A stretch of DNA of 64,000 bases from Chamaecrista fasciculata (GCA_003254925.1 QANZ01047447.1:46568-110567); one strand, 5' to 3'; positions 12,075 through 23,374 are shown, counted from the first letter of the stretch. The notes: generated by a model from the sequence alone, not told the origin. Numbers and translations are program-made.

Positions 12075-12655
12075 TGCTTAAATTGATCTCAAACTATGAG
12101 GTTAGTTTCATTTTAGTCTTTAAACTTTTACATTTGTTTTTTTAGTCCTCAAACTTTCATATATTCTTCATTTTCGTCCTCAAACTTATAAGTGATTTGG
12201 CAAAGAGAGAAAGAAAAATTTTCATTCTTTAAAAAAAAAAATCAACCATAAATTTATTTCATTTTAGTACTCAAACTTATAATAAGTGATTTGACAATGA
12301 GAGATAGAAAAATTTTCACTATAAAAAAAAAATAAACCATAAATTTAGCTCCAACTCATGACTAAAAATGAATATTTTTCTTTTTCACTTTTTAAACTTG
12401 CTTATTATGACACATAAGTTAAAAATATCCATCTCAACTATTCATATTAAAAATAACGATAGCAACCAGATAAAATCACATTTTGGGGGACTTAAACAGA
12501 ACATAAAATAGTTTGAGGACCAAAACAAAACAAAAATTAGTTTGAGGATCGATCAAAATGAAGCTGATCCCATATTTTGAGGACCAAAACAGAATAAAAA
12601 ATAGTTTAGGGACCAAAATGAAACTAACCTCATAGTTTGAGGATTAAAATGACCA
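12075..12655. mobile_element. Fold-back element with long arms
   Basis: The left arm (CTCAAACTATGAGGTTAGTTTCATTTTAGTC) is matched by the right-arm complement (ATGAAACTAACCTCATAGTTTGAG). Both arms carry several TTTAGTCCTCAAAC-type units, and the centre is AT-rich. No coding capacity is seen. Confidence 0.72.
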
Positions 12656-13226
12656 TTTAACCAAACTGTGATTTAGTTTCTGAATATTAGAAATATACTT
12701 TTTTGCTTTTTTTATTTAGTTTAACAAGCACCAACTATTTAGTTCATGGCTGGGTTGATGTTTGTAAGAAAATAATAAGGTCCAAAAAAATGTTAACAAT
12801 ATTTTGGGACTAAATCATAATTTTAGCATAAATTCAAAGATTGAAAAATAAGTTTACTCTTTTTTTTGAAGAAAGAAAAGAGCATCATTTTAGTGGGCGC
12901 TGTTGAACTCATACACTAGCATAGAGATCCCACACACACATATATATATCCTTTCTGTGGGCAGAGAATGTTAATGTTTCAAAACCATGAAACTTTTCTG
13001 TCTCAAAAAGAAATCAAATTCACAAGGCCTTTTCCATTTGTCAATGGAAGGCACTATCTTTTACCTTCAACATGGTGAGTGTACGTGTCTGTATGTAGTA
13101 CTGTGTCCTTTGCAAAGGGAAAAAAAATGGGTTGCATGTGATGAACAATGCTCATTATAATTAGCATTCTATTAAAGAGATAGACTTTGCTAATTATATA
13201 TGTTACATATTACAATGTTACATTTT
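12656..13226. other. Intergenic, nothing recognised
   Basis: AT-rich; partial TTTAGTT/GGGACTAAATC motifs near 12700-12840 suggest worn fold-back debris. Nothing else could be supported. Confidence 0.35.
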
Positions 13227-13416
13227 TCTAAGAGTAACTTATATTATATGGTTCCACCCCTTTTTGGTCGTCCATGTTTAAAACTATAGTCTATGAAATT
13301 AAAAATAAAAGAAAATTTACTATTTAGTCTCTCTTTCTTTATTAAGTTAACAATTTAGTCTCTTATTTATTTTACATACATATTTGCGTGCCCGTTAGGG
13401 CACGCAAAGCCCCTAG
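13227..13416 (+). mobile_element. Mini-Helitron copy 1
   Basis: The 3' terminus has a perfect 8-bp stem hairpin, GCGTGCCC-GTTA-GGGCACGC (13386-13405), then 11 nt ending in CTAG, followed by host T (13417). That is the Helitron 3' signature: a hairpin about 11 nt before CTRR, inserted 5' of T. The 5' side is less clear; TCTA at 13227 followed by CTTATATTATATGG aligns with the start of copy 2. It is non-autonomous with no coding sequence. Confidence 0.75.
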
Positions 13417-13499
13417 TTATATTATATATCTGAGGGGCCTTCTAGCGGTCAGTCATTTAAAAATATAGTATAAAATAAATTATTTTACATATTATACAT

Positions 13500-13680
13500 A
13501 AAAATAAATATAAAAGGAAATAAAATTAACCCCCACGTACCCCGCCCCCTCCCCACGTTCATGAATTTAATTTATCAATTAATTTAATAATCAAATTTGT
13601 TTATCCCCACCCCACGTTAATGAATTTAACCTTTTATTTATCAATTAATTTAATAATCTAATTTGTTTANCAATTTTAAT
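13500..13680. repeat. Two tandem ~75-bp units
   Basis: CCCCACGTTCATGAATTTAA...TTAATTTAATAATCAAATTTGTTTA is repeated as CCCCACGTTAATGAATTTAA...TTAATTTAATAATCTAATTTGTTTA. An N base at 13670 lies at the end of the second unit, so copy number may be mis-assembled. Confidence 0.65.
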
Positions 13681-14965
13681 GCAAAAAAAAAAAATAGACT
13701 TATTATTTTATCAAGAAATAATAACGAATAGAGATAAAGTTTTAAAAAATTATTTACATATCTAGAATCAACTCATCACAACGAAATACATTTTGTCAAA
13801 AAATTATATTTTTAAAATTTTGTGTTTTTAAGGACTATTTTGAATATATTTAAATATTTCTGGGTGTTTTAGTAATTTTAGTCTCTTTTCCCTTCATTAA
13901 AATTGCCTTTATTCCCTAAAGTTGGTTAAAATTACGAAACAGTTTAAAAAATGCCAAGTTTTGTTAGTTTTCTAACGGATTTAGAGCTCGATGTACCAAA
14001 ACATTAACGGAGAATATTATAGAGTACTAGAATGTCATTTTTTAAAGCACAGGGCACCAAAGTGGAATATGGTCAAAGTACATGGTACCAAAGTATAATT
14101 TACCCTTATAATAATGAGTTGTGACTTGTGACCAAGTCTACTCAATTGTAATTTAAGGCTTATTATCTCTCCATTATATGAGTTCTACCATGTCTTTGGT
14201 ACATTGTGATTTCAGATGTTATGATATTTCAAATATCGTGTTATGTAATATTATATTATAAAATGTATACCATATTTATAATACTAACGTTTGATATGAC
14301 AATGTCAATAATAGATATTTGTCAGATGTATTCTCGATTTTATTTATCATAAGTCTTTCTTTGGTTAGATTTCTCAGGAGAAATCAGGTATATATATCTG
14401 CAGATTCTGAAACACGAAAACTGTGAAAGTTCTTATGTAAGAGTTTATAACTTTATTTGGTGCTATGGTTTCAATTATTTATTTTCACTTATATATACAT
14501 TTATATCGAACTTCAATTATATTTTCATCTTCATTTATGAATTTGTCAAGTACCAAAGTACAACAGTCATGGGATTGGTTTTGAGGTCAATGAGGATATA
14601 ATTCGATAGCCACGATTGTTTCCTTTTTGGTTAACTAATAAAGGTATTAACTATTAAGTCAGTTAATTAAACACGTACGCAATCTTTGAGTAAATTCCTC
14701 AATTATTAGCTAGTAAGAACATGCATGCATGATATCTCTCTCTCTCTCTCTCTGTTTTTTTTTCTTTATTGCTGCAGCTAATCTATAATTATCTAGACAC
14801 GAATTTAAAATTAGAGTTATCCGAATTCTTCAAATAGTCTTTACTTTTATGAAATGGAAATGACCACTATAGTTAGGATAGGAGCTTAATTGCTCTTTCT
14901 TGCTTAATTAAGAAAAAATGAAACGAAATGCGTACACACAGTCACACACACATATATACACATAT
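13681..14965. other. Intergenic, nothing recognised
   Basis: AT-rich sequence with a CT microsatellite near 14734-14752 and a worn repeat around 13920-14105 (GTACCAAAACATTAACGG, ATGGTACCAAAGTATAA) resembling one arm of a fold-back element. No gene is visible. Confidence 0.35.
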
Positions 14966-15232
14966 TGATAGGAGTATAAGTCCTTGGGAGAACCACACCT
15001 CAAAAGCTAGCTATTGATACGAGTCCCACATCGGATAGTTAGCTGAAGGTAAAACACTATATAAGACTTTGGGCTCTCCAACTTCAACAGCTAGCTTTTG
15101 AGGTGTGGTTCTCCCAAGGGCTTATACTCGTATTAATTGGTGCTTTCGTTGAGAGCCGACCGACGCGGAGGGGGCGATGCGTCGTGCCAAATACTGGAAG
15201 TTGAATGGAGCCGCCAAAAGTGGAAAGCATCT
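14966..15232 (+). mobile_element. TRIM: LTR, internal part and inverted LTR stub
   Basis: A 121-bp LTR at 15015-15135 starts TGATACGAGTCCCACATCGG and ends TTATACTCGTATTA. It contains TATATAAG. It is followed by ATTGGTGCTTTCGTTGAGAG and about 95 bp of internal sequence without coding capacity. Immediately before it, 14966-15012 is the reverse complement of the last 47 bp of the same LTR, so the locus folds back on itself. A second copy at 38955-39240 confirms the LTR limits. LTRs this short with a tiny internal domain fit a TRIM (terminal-repeat retrotransposon in miniature). Confidence 0.75.
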
Positions 15233-16088
15233 TGCGCGTATGAATAATTTTTTTATTTTATTCTTATTTTTTCCTTGGTATAAATAAAGTTTTGTTTTTT
15301 GGCTCGATTAGTTTAAATAGAGTTAAAAGCAAGCTTATAAAATAAAAAGCTCATCTAAATTGTCGGCATTTTCTTAGTAAATGATGCTAATTTTAGCAAA
15401 AGTTTAAATTATACTTTGATCGCACGCATACACTAAAAACTAAAAAGCATGTTATTATATATTATTTCTAAAATTTTAAAATACAAAAAGAAAAAAATTA
15501 AAGTGATTATTTTTATTATATTTGCTTAATATATAATTTTAAAAACTAAGAATGATTAAAAAAATCTAATATATATATATATAATTATTGAAGAATATAA
15601 TTAACACTGATTGTGAATTTGTGATGATAGTCAGGTCAATATATTTAAATTGGAATTAATGCTGATGGAGTTCTTATCTAGCTAATAATTAAAACAATTC
15701 TGCTTGATCAAAAGTCTTCCTGTTTTGCATTCACTTTTTTCATTATTGTTTTCATTTCACTACGTACAGAGATTATTTTGTCTTTTATATTCAACTATAC
15801 TTTAATTATATCCTTTTTTCTTTGTAAATTAAAAATCAAGAGAGCACTCTATACAATTATTGGTGCATTATTTTCTCAACACCGTAATAAATAAGTCAGA
15901 ATGATTAGGTTAACCAGACCTTCATTGACATTCTTCCTATTGTGTAAGTTCACATCCAATGATTTAATATCCTTATCTATATATTTTTTCTACAGTGCAT
16001 CACTGGGTTAATTAACAACTCCAACATATTTAATTATATATATTATACTATCTGTCTAGTGTCCAATATTTTCAACATTCATATAAGA
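15233..16088. other. Intergenic, nothing recognised
   Basis: Very AT-rich, with short A/T runs only. No repeat arms or coding frame could be supported. Confidence 0.4.
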
Positions 16089-16436
16089 GTAAATTACAAA
16101 AATGGTTCTTGAAGTTTGGCTTATCTACACAATAGTATTTTATGGTTCACAAATTTATTAATTGGGGTATGTGATTTGCACTATTAACACATTGGACTAC
16201 TGTCTTAATTACAAATGACAGATAAAAATCTTATTTGGGTCTTTAATATTAGTACTATGTTCTGTTTTGGTCCTTAATTAGGTACTGGAATTTCACATGT
16301 CATTTACAGTTCATTATTTTACAACTAAATAGCCCCTATGTGTTAACAATGCAAATCACGTACTCTAATTTACAAAATTTTGAACCACATAATACTTTCA
16401 TGAAGATAGGCCAAATCACATGAACCATTTGTTACT
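16089..16436. mobile_element. Fold-back MITE-like element
   Basis: The left arm GTAAATTACAAAAATGGTTC continues with GGCTTATCTACACAATAGTATT and GGTATGTGATTTGCA. The right arm holds the complements TGCAAATCACGTACTC, CATAATACTTTC and GATAGGCCAAATCACATGAACCATTTGTTAC. Arms pair over more than 100 bp; no coding capacity. Confidence 0.68.
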
Positions 16437-16589
16437 ATATTGTCAATTGTCATATATTCATATCTACACATGCAAATGATGCCATTGCCAATAGTCTTTA
16501 CATAAACAAGTTTTTTGAAGAGAATCAAATGTAATATAACTAATGTATAATACTCCCGGCAAACCCAAATTAAAAAATATAACTAATGT

Positions 16590-16780
16590 ATCAACTTGTG
16601 TTTGGTGTAGTGGTTGGCGGGTGTACTACACCCTAGGTGAGAGGACCTAAGTTCGATCCCTAGAGTCGACATTGTTGGGAGGGTTCAATCGTTTCGTTTC
16701 TGTAGCCCGAATGAAATTAGTCTTTGCTTAGACTGTTATACGGATAGGCGGGAATACACATAACATTGAAAAATATATAT
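16590..16780 (+). mobile_element. tRNA-derived SINE with 13-bp target duplication
   Basis: The head has RNA polymerase III boxes: box A TGGTGTAGTGG (16603-16613) and box B GTTCGATCC (16651-16659), spaced as in tRNA-derived SINEs. The element ends in an AT-rich tail. It is flanked by identical 13-bp repeats ATATAACTAATGT at 16577-16589 and 16781-16793, as expected for LINE-driven insertion. The body includes a GTAGCCCGAATGAAATTAG segment. Length is about 190 bp. Confidence 0.88.
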
Positions 16781-16869
16781 ATATAACTAATGTTTATATT
16801 TTGATAAATAAATAGATTTTGTATAAAATTTAGTATTCACTTTATAATTTAACACATTTTTATAATGTC

Positions 16870-17246
16870 AAAAAAAATTTTTTTGTCTTCAAGTTTTACA
16901 TCAATTTTCAATTTGATCTGTCCCCAATATTTGTTTACTATCAATTTTGTCTTAAAAGTTCACATTTTAATCGATTTTATCCTTTAATTAACTTCTCTCA
17001 ATAAATTAATAACATATTTTTTTTTTCATTCTGAGTTAAGATTTGAATTTTTTTTTATATCAATTTTACATTATATATTATTAGCCACGTAGAATCTATC
17101 GTTAATATTTGACTAAAGTAAAAGCAAATGATAATATCAATCAAAATATGAAACTTTATTTAGAGACAAAAGTGACAACAAACAAATTTTGAGGATGAAA
17201 TTAAAAATTGATGTAAAATTTAAGGACGAAATAAGTATTTTTGCCT
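16870..17246. mobile_element. Fold-back element, GTCTTCAAGTTTTACATC family
   Basis: The left arm (TTTTACATCAATTTTCAATTTGATC) pairs with the right arm (AAATTAAAAATTGATGTAAAAT). A second pair, CAATATTTGTTTACTATC, is matched by TGACAACAAACAAATTTTG. Arms are about 90 bp and the centre is AT-rich. There is no coding capacity. Confidence 0.65.
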
Positions 17247-18357
17247 TTATATAATTATTACAAAGTTTATACTTCAAAAAAAAATATTAATTAAATATTC
17301 AGTACTTCATAATATACATGTACCTAACAAGTCTGACATCTGGCCGTTTCCGATCCCGTTTTGATAAACGATGAACAAGAATACCCAGACGCCATTATTT
17401 TTTTTGCTAGCTAATATTTAATAACGTCTATTAGTAAATTAACCTAAGTTAACCATTTAATTAAGTTCCTTAAATTAGTTCTTTCGGGCTAATTAATTAG
17501 TATGTGTTTTCCATTATTATTTTCAAATTGGTTTTGAATTATAAACTGGAACACTTTGAACACCGTCGCAGCATTTGTTGTAATTTGCATCAGTAAACTC
17601 AGATTTGAAACAAAGTAAGCTAAAATAACTGAAGCTCTGTAATTTAATGAGTGTATATTATATATATATATATATATATATCGATATCTTTCTAGATGAA
17701 CTAAAAAAGAAAAAGAGACAAGAATAAAAAGAACTTGGTTTGTTGCTATAGTAGAAAACAAAAACGCATACGCAAGTCATGTTTAATTGTTTTTAAAACA
17801 ACTTGGATATATTTGACACTTATTTCATGGAATTTAATTTTTTGCGTAAGCCTATATACCCATTTTAAAATATATGGGAGCATTAAGTATTTCATCATTC
17901 ATCAATATAAATTAATTCTTGACGCATACTAACTACTGCCAAAGTAATTCCATCACATTCATACATGCTCAAACTGATATACACAGACACACACATATAT
18001 ATATATATATGATAATGAAATAGTAAATGGAATCGGTTCATTATTTCTCTTTGATGAGTTGGTTTAATTGAAAATTTAGAAATTGTGTATGACTTGAGAA
18101 TTCCTTCCTCACACAGTGACAAGCCATCCAAGTCAAATCCTAATCGATTTCTCTCAACATGACCATAAATGCATGGAGGTTGTATCTTGTATGAGTCGCT
18201 ATATGTTATAAATGTCTACACAAACAACAATCATACATACATAAATATAAATATATATTTATATAATTATTATTATTATTTCATAAGGTCATACGATTGT
18301 TGACTATATATTCCCCATTTCACCCCTCAACTTTTATTATATTCACTCGTTGGCCTC
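17247..18357 (+). promoter_or_regulatory. GH3 upstream region
   Basis: This is the stretch between the last repeat and the GH3 core promoter. It holds TA microsatellites (17657-17682 and 17996-18010) and one GAGACA (17715-17720), which is the reverse complement of the TGTCTC auxin-response core. A single element is weak evidence, since six-base motifs occur by chance. No coding frame is convincing. Confidence 0.4.
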
Positions 18358-18359
18358 CC

Positions 18360-18367
18360 TATAAATA
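18360..18367 (+). promoter_or_regulatory. GH3 TATA box
   Basis: TATAAATA within a CCTCCC-rich context, 112 bp before the ATG. The leader downstream (CCTTAACTTCTCCTC...AACCAAAACCTCCC) is pyrimidine-rich, as expected for a plant 5' UTR. Confidence 0.75.
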
Positions 18368-18478
18368 CCTCCTTGAGTCCTTAACTTCTCCTCAAACCAA
18401 AACCTCCCACAACATAAATATATAATATTCATTATTATCAATTCTTCCTTCTTCATTTTCCGACCACCACCGTCCACC

Positions 18479-21299
18479 ATGCCTGAGGCTCCTTTTCACA
18501 GCAACAACCTTGACCAACACAAAAAGAAAGCCCTCGACTTCATCGACGACGCCACCACCAACGCCGACCAAATCCAAAACACCGTCCTCTCTGAGATCCT
18601 GTCCCGTAATGCCGACGTCGAGTACCTTCGTCGCCACCGCCTCGCCGGCTGCACCGACCGCCACTCTTTCAAGAAACTCATCCCCGTCGTGTCGTACGAG
18701 GATATCCACCATGACGTCACCCGCATCGCCAATGGTGACACCTCCCCCATCCTCTGCTCCACCCCCATCTCTGAATTCCTCACTAGGTACGCTTATCAAA
18801 CTTTTTTGTGTAAACTAGTAATTTGATCCTTGAAAATTAAAATGATATACTTTTTAGTTGTTGAACGATTAAAACGGTATATTATTTAGTCCATATTATT
18901 TAGTCCATAAAAAGAATTTATTAGTAAATTATTTTGATGTTTCAAGGACTAAATTATATATAGTTCTTGTCTCTTGGCTGTAAATAATTTTTTGGTTTTT
19001 TTTTTTTTTATGTTTATAGTTCTGGAACATCAGGAGGAGAGAGAAAGTTGATGCCTACAATTGAAGAGGAGCGAGAGAGGAAGAGCTTGATGTACAGTCT
19101 TCTAATGCCGGTAATGAGTGAGTTTGTTCCTGGTGTTGAAAAAGGCAAAGGAATGTATTTTTACTTCATCAAATCCGAAGCTAAAACACCAGGTGGGCTA
19201 CCGGCTCGTCCGGTTCTCACTAGCTACTACAAGAGTCAACATTTCAAAAACATGTCTCTTATTGATCCCTATGCTAACTATACAAGTCCCATTGACACAA
19301 TCCTCTGTCTTGATTCCTATCAATCCATGTACTCCCAATTACTTTGTGGTCTCTGTCAAAACGACGCCGTTCTCCGCGTAGGCGCCGTTTTCGCCTCCGG
19401 CTTCATTCGCGCAATTCGCTTCCTCGGAAAACACTGGCCGGAACTCTGTAATGATATCCGAACTGGAAATCTTAACCAACAAATTACTGACCTCTCTGTT
19501 CGTGAATCTGTCATGAAGATTCTTAAACCCGACCCGAATTATGCGGATTTTGTAGAATCCGAGTGTAGCAAGAGTAGTTGGCAGGGGATCATACCCAGAT
19601 TGTGGCCTAACACCAAGTATGTCGATGTCATCGTTACAGGGACGATGTCGCAGTATATTCCCACACTTGATTATTACAGCAATGGTCTTCCTCTTGTTTG
19701 CACTATGTACGCCTCTAGTGAGTGTTACTTTGGTATCAATCTCAACCCACTTTGTAACCCAAACGACGTCGCTTATACCCTCATCCCCACCATGGCCTAC
19801 TTCGAATTCATCCCTGTAAACAGAACAAACGGCGGCGGATTTGTCGACGACAACTCGCAGCCCCACCATGAGCTCGTTGACCTCGTCGACGTCAAGCTAG
19901 GCCAAGAATACGAACTCGTCGTCACAACTTACGCCGGTAATTACTAATAAGTAATAACAACATCTTATAAAATTAGGAGCAAATTAACAATTTGGTTCTT
20001 AAAAGATTACTGATCTGACAACTTGGTCCTTGAAATATTAAAATACATATTTAGTCAATGAAAGATAAAAATAGTATATTAATTAGTCATTTTTTTAAGT
20101 ACTAAACTCTATATTTCAATCTTTCAAAGACTGAATTGTCAATTTATTAATATCTCATGGACCAAATTATTAGTTTAGCTTAAAATTTAAACACCCGAAA
20201 GTTTCAAACTTTGGTGTTATCTATATCTTATATTATATAGCTCCACCTCTATTTTAAAACTATAGTACAAAATTAATAATAAGAGGAAAATTATTATTTG
20301 ATTCCTTCTTTTTTACTGAGTTAACAATTTAGTCCCTCATTTATTTTACATACATATTTGCGTGCCCGTTAGGACACGCAAAGCCTCTAGTATATATAAT
20401 GACAGAAATTTGAATAAATTAAGAGTAAACTAACAATTTGGTTCCTACCAGATTATAGAGATGTCAATTTGATATTAAAAAATTGAAATATACATTTAAT
20501 CTCCGAAATGATACAAATGATAAAAATAGTATACTAACTAGTCAAAAGGACTAAATAGTGTACAATTTTTATCTTCCAATGTCTAAACTGTATACTTTAA
20601 AGAACTTTACACTAAAATTAAAACACTCGAAAGTTTCAAACTTAATTTGGTGGTATCAATATATATACTGATTGAAATTTGAATTGAAGTTCAGGGCTTT
20701 ACAGGTACAGAGTGGGAGACGTATTAAGGGTGGCAGGATTCAAGAACAAAGCTCCTCAGTTCAACTTCGTGTGCCGGAAAAACGTGGTTCTGAGCATCGA
20801 CTCCGACAAGACAGACGAGACAGAACTTCAAAACGCAATTAAAAGCGCAGTGACGTCACATTTGGAACCATTCGACGCTGACGTGGCAGAGTACACGAGT
20901 TACGCAGACACCACAACAATCCCAGGTCACTACGTAGTATATTGGGAGCTAAACATGAAGAAAGAATCGACTCTGATTCCTGCGTGTGTGTACGAGGATT
21001 GTTGTTTGACCATTGAGGAATCTCTGAACAGTGTTTATCGTCAAGGACGTGTGTCGGACAAATCAATTGGGGCTTTGGAAATAAAGATAGTGGAACAGGG
21101 GACATTTGATAAGCTCATGGATTATGCGATTAATCGCCTAGGTGCGTCGATTAATCAATATAAGACGCCTAGGTGTGTGAAGTTTGAGCCTGTGGTTGAA
21201 CTGTTGAATTCGAGGGTGGTTGGGAAGTATTTTAGTCCCAAGTGTCCTAAGTGGGTTCCGGGACATAAGCAATGGGTGAAGGAAGAAGGAGGATTGTAA
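18479..21299 (+). CDS. GH3: GH3 acyl acid-amido synthetase (auxin-conjugating type)
   Basis: GH3 enzymes adenylate an acyl acid hormone and transfer it to an amino acid in the cytosol; group II members conjugate indole-3-acetic acid and lower free auxin. The gene has three exons: 18479-18786, 19020-19936 and 20695-21299. Both introns are GT-AG, and the joined frame gives 609 aa, the usual family length. The three nucleotide-binding motifs are present: SSGTSGG at residues 103-109, YASSECYFG at 333-341 and YRYRVGD at 411-417. The product ends in VKEEGGL before TAA. The motif style and N-terminus (MPEAP) point to the GH3.1-like group II branch; substrate choice is inferred. No stop or frameshift was seen, so it appears functional. 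A polyadenylation-like AATAAA lies at 21319-21324. Both introns carry MITE-like insertions, and intron 2 also holds a mini-Helitron. Confidence 0.95.
18815..18985. mobile_element. MITE-like insertion in GH3 intron 1
   Basis: Intron 1 (18787-19019) is largely made of TTTGATCCTTGAAAATTAAAATGATATAC...TATATTATTTAGTCCAT units. They match the family at 8815-9060 and 19977-20182. GTTTCAAGGACTAAATTATA at the right is the inverted counterpart of the left end. The exact ends are unclear. Confidence 0.55.
19977..20182. mobile_element. MITE in GH3 intron 2
   Basis: The left end GAGCAAATTAACAATTTGGTTC pairs with the right end GGACCAAATTATTAGTTTAGCTT in inverted order. The interior carries TTGGTCCTTGAAATATTAAAATACATATTTAGTC, shared with the copies at 8815, 30172 and intron 1. 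Confidence 0.68.
20220..20390 (+). mobile_element. Mini-Helitron copy 2 in GH3 intron 2
   Basis: This 171-bp element starts TCTATATCTTATATTATATAG after host A (20219). It ends with hairpin GCGTGCCC-GTTA-GGACACGC (20360-20379; one stem mismatch) and AAGCCTCTAG before host T (20391). A-T insertion, 5' TC and a hairpin before CTAG together are the Helitron signature. It lies wholly in the intron and in the same orientation as the gene. Confidence 0.82.
20415..20600. mobile_element. Second MITE-like block in GH3 intron 2
   Basis: AGAGTAAACTAACAATTTGGTTC, followed by AATTGAAATATACATTTAATC and AAAAATAGTATACTAACTAGTC, follows the same plan as the MITE at 19977-20182. It is diverged. The right end is worn near TTTACACTAAAATTAAAACACTCG. 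Confidence 0.5.
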
Positions 21300-21494
21300 A
21301 AATAATAGTAATAATAATAATAAAATGGTAGTACCATAATAATGGGAGTATATGAGTGTGTGGGGGATGGAGGTGATGTTGTAATTAATTTTCATGGCTG
21401 TTTCGTATGATCTACTGTTCTTGTGAATGTGATCATCGAATCTAATTAGGTGTGGGGAAAAAAGTTAATATATAATTCTCTTAGTAATTCCGTG

Positions 21495-21539
21495 TCTATA
21501 TCTATANGGCGTGCCCGTTAGGGCACGCCAAGCGCCTAG
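21495..21539 (+). mobile_element. Mini-Helitron copy 3, ends only
   Basis: TCTATATCTATA, the family's 5' start, is followed after an N (21507) by the 3' hairpin GGCGTGCCC-GTTA-GGGCACGCC (21508-21529), AGCGCCTAG and host T (21540). Only about 45 bp lie between the termini, against 170-195 bp in other copies. Either the interior was deleted or the assembly collapsed at the N. It lies about 200 bp after the GH3 stop codon. Confidence 0.7.
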
Positions 21540-21684
21540 TATATATATATGTCTTTGGCCATCCCTCTTTTTTTTAATGTGGTTTTAATTTGACGATTGT
21601 AAATATAAACAATTTTTTCCTTTATTTTTTCCGTCTCGCTAATTAAGACCAACTAGCAAATATTCGGAATGAATGAATTGAAGC

Positions 21685-21715
<31 letters not shown>

Positions 21716-22517
21716 GTTTAAGAAAATGATAATTAGTAACATGTTTGAGTGTTCACAGGGTGGATGTGGGAGCTGCTGTATAGATAAACAATTTTTGGAA
21801 ATTGATGAGGAAATGGACATATTTGTTTAATCTGTTATTCACAACATTATGCTTTTGAACTTTAATTTTAATAGATTAATTTAATCTGTTATTATGTAGG
21901 GCCACTTTTAGATGCTAGTATAATGTGACTTTTTGGTGTTTCTTTGTGATAGGCGATTCATATCAGTGTCTGTGACTTGGTTTNCGAAAGAGTGAGTGTA
22001 AAAAATGTGCAATTCCAGCATATTCTCTCTCTCTCTCTCTCCGTCATTTTAGCATATAGTGGTTGTGTCAGATTCTGTCACTAAATCAAGGAACTAAAAT
22101 TCATTCATGTGTGGGCATCAATAATTATAAATGAAATCAACAACGGATTCAGATCCTAAAGTCGTTAAATTGGGAAAGAGATAAAATCAATAACAAAATT
22201 AAAATAAAAAGCCATGAATATATATATATATATATATTATGTGCTAGCTGGTGACGAAATTATATTGTAAGATGCTATTTAATTTGCCGTCACCACATAA
22301 ATTCGGTGTTCCCGGCCACTTCCGACTATATATATAAAACTCGTCTGGCAGCAGTCAAAATAACAGCTAGTGACTACATATACAAGCCTCAAAGACAAGA
22401 GTCTTTTGTTTGAGAGCGGAGTGTACAGCAATACTAATAAATAGTAATAGTTAGACTTAGAGATAAGGGAGTATTATTTTTCAACGAAAAAAAAAATTGA
22501 TCGATCATATATATATA
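21540..22517. other. GH3 downstream, microsatellite-rich
   Basis: Contains an (ATT)n tract at 21687-21714, a CT tract at 22022-22041, a TA tract near 22218-22236 and an N at 21985. There is no coding frame or clear element. Confidence 0.4.
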
Positions 22518-22701
22518 CTAGAGGCTTTGCGTGCCCTAACAGGCACGTAAATATGTATGTAAAATAAATGAAGGACTAAATCGTTAACACAGTAAAAAAG
22601 AAGGGATCAAATAATAATTTTCCTCTTACTATTAATTTTGTACTATAGTTTTAAAATGTAGACGACCAGAAAGGGGTGAAGCTATATAATATAAGATATA
22701 C
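22518..22701 (-). mobile_element. Mini-Helitron copy 4
   Basis: On the minus strand, the 3' end reads hairpin CGTGCCTGTTAGGGCACG, then CAAAGCCTCTAG before T. On the plus strand this is CTAGAGGCTTTGCGTGCCC at 22518-22536. The other end (TATATAATATAAGATATA near 22683-22700) is the complement of the family's TATATCTTATATTATATA start. The body closely matches copy 2 over its whole length. Confidence 0.8.
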
Positions 22702-23374
22702 ATAAACAAACAAAACAGCTTTAATACTATGTTGCACGTCTCGAAGGGTGCGTGCAGTGAATATGCGTGCGTGTGTGTCAGACAAAACAAAATAATGTGA
22801 AGCTATATATATATATATTTCTTAATTTCTTGTATTGTGTAATGTATGGAGTATCACAGAGACAAATCTGAGTGACAAAATGTGTTTGCCTCTAATCTCA
22901 CAAAGCTTCAAAACCCTGTGACTAAAATGGAGATAAGGTTCGTGTTTGCCGTATCGGTGTGAGAAAAAAACACTACTTGTATGCTTGTCGTATTTAGACT
23001 TTCCATTTATAATATTATTATATATGTGTATATCTATGTATGTATATATATATGCATTATTATAATGCAAGCCAACTTGATCGCTGTTCATGCACATGTA
23101 ATCATGTACTATATAATCTGTTATATAAAAAAAAAGTACTATATAATCAAGTGCGCCTAATAAATACGAGGACTTTATATATGTTTTGGATTGTTCTGTA
23201 TAACATGGTAACCTCAATCGGAAGACTGTAACAAGTTAAAAACTGAGTGATATAGTAAAAGGGAAATCATACATTAACACACTTGGGCTTTTTGTAAAAT
23301 CCAAGCGCTCATAGTTTCCAATGGTATTAATTTTTAAAAGGGTGAGCATGACTAAGCATCGTCTAAATTTATTA
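22702..23374. other. Intergenic, nothing recognised
   Basis: A 131-codon minus frame (22822-23217) runs through TA/CATA microsatellites (IYTYIDIHIYNNII) and has no recognisable domain. I treat it as chance. Confidence 0.4.

Noticed and set aside
13386..13405. Hairpin GCGTGCCC-GTTA-GGGCACGC considered as a transcription terminator or CRISPR-like repeat
   Set aside because: It recurs at the ends of ~180-bp elements with A-T flanks and CTAG, which fits Helitron 3' ends; spacing is irregular, so it is not an array.
16590..16780. A tRNA gene suggested by boxes A and B
   Set aside because: No cloverleaf can be completed; the body continues ~100 bp past box B and is flanked by a 13-bp duplication, so it is a SINE.
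18392..18799. Minus-strand 135-codon ORF opposite GH3 exon 1
   Set aside because: It is a shadow of the GC-rich GH3 coding exon; the plus frame has the conserved motifs and splice sites.
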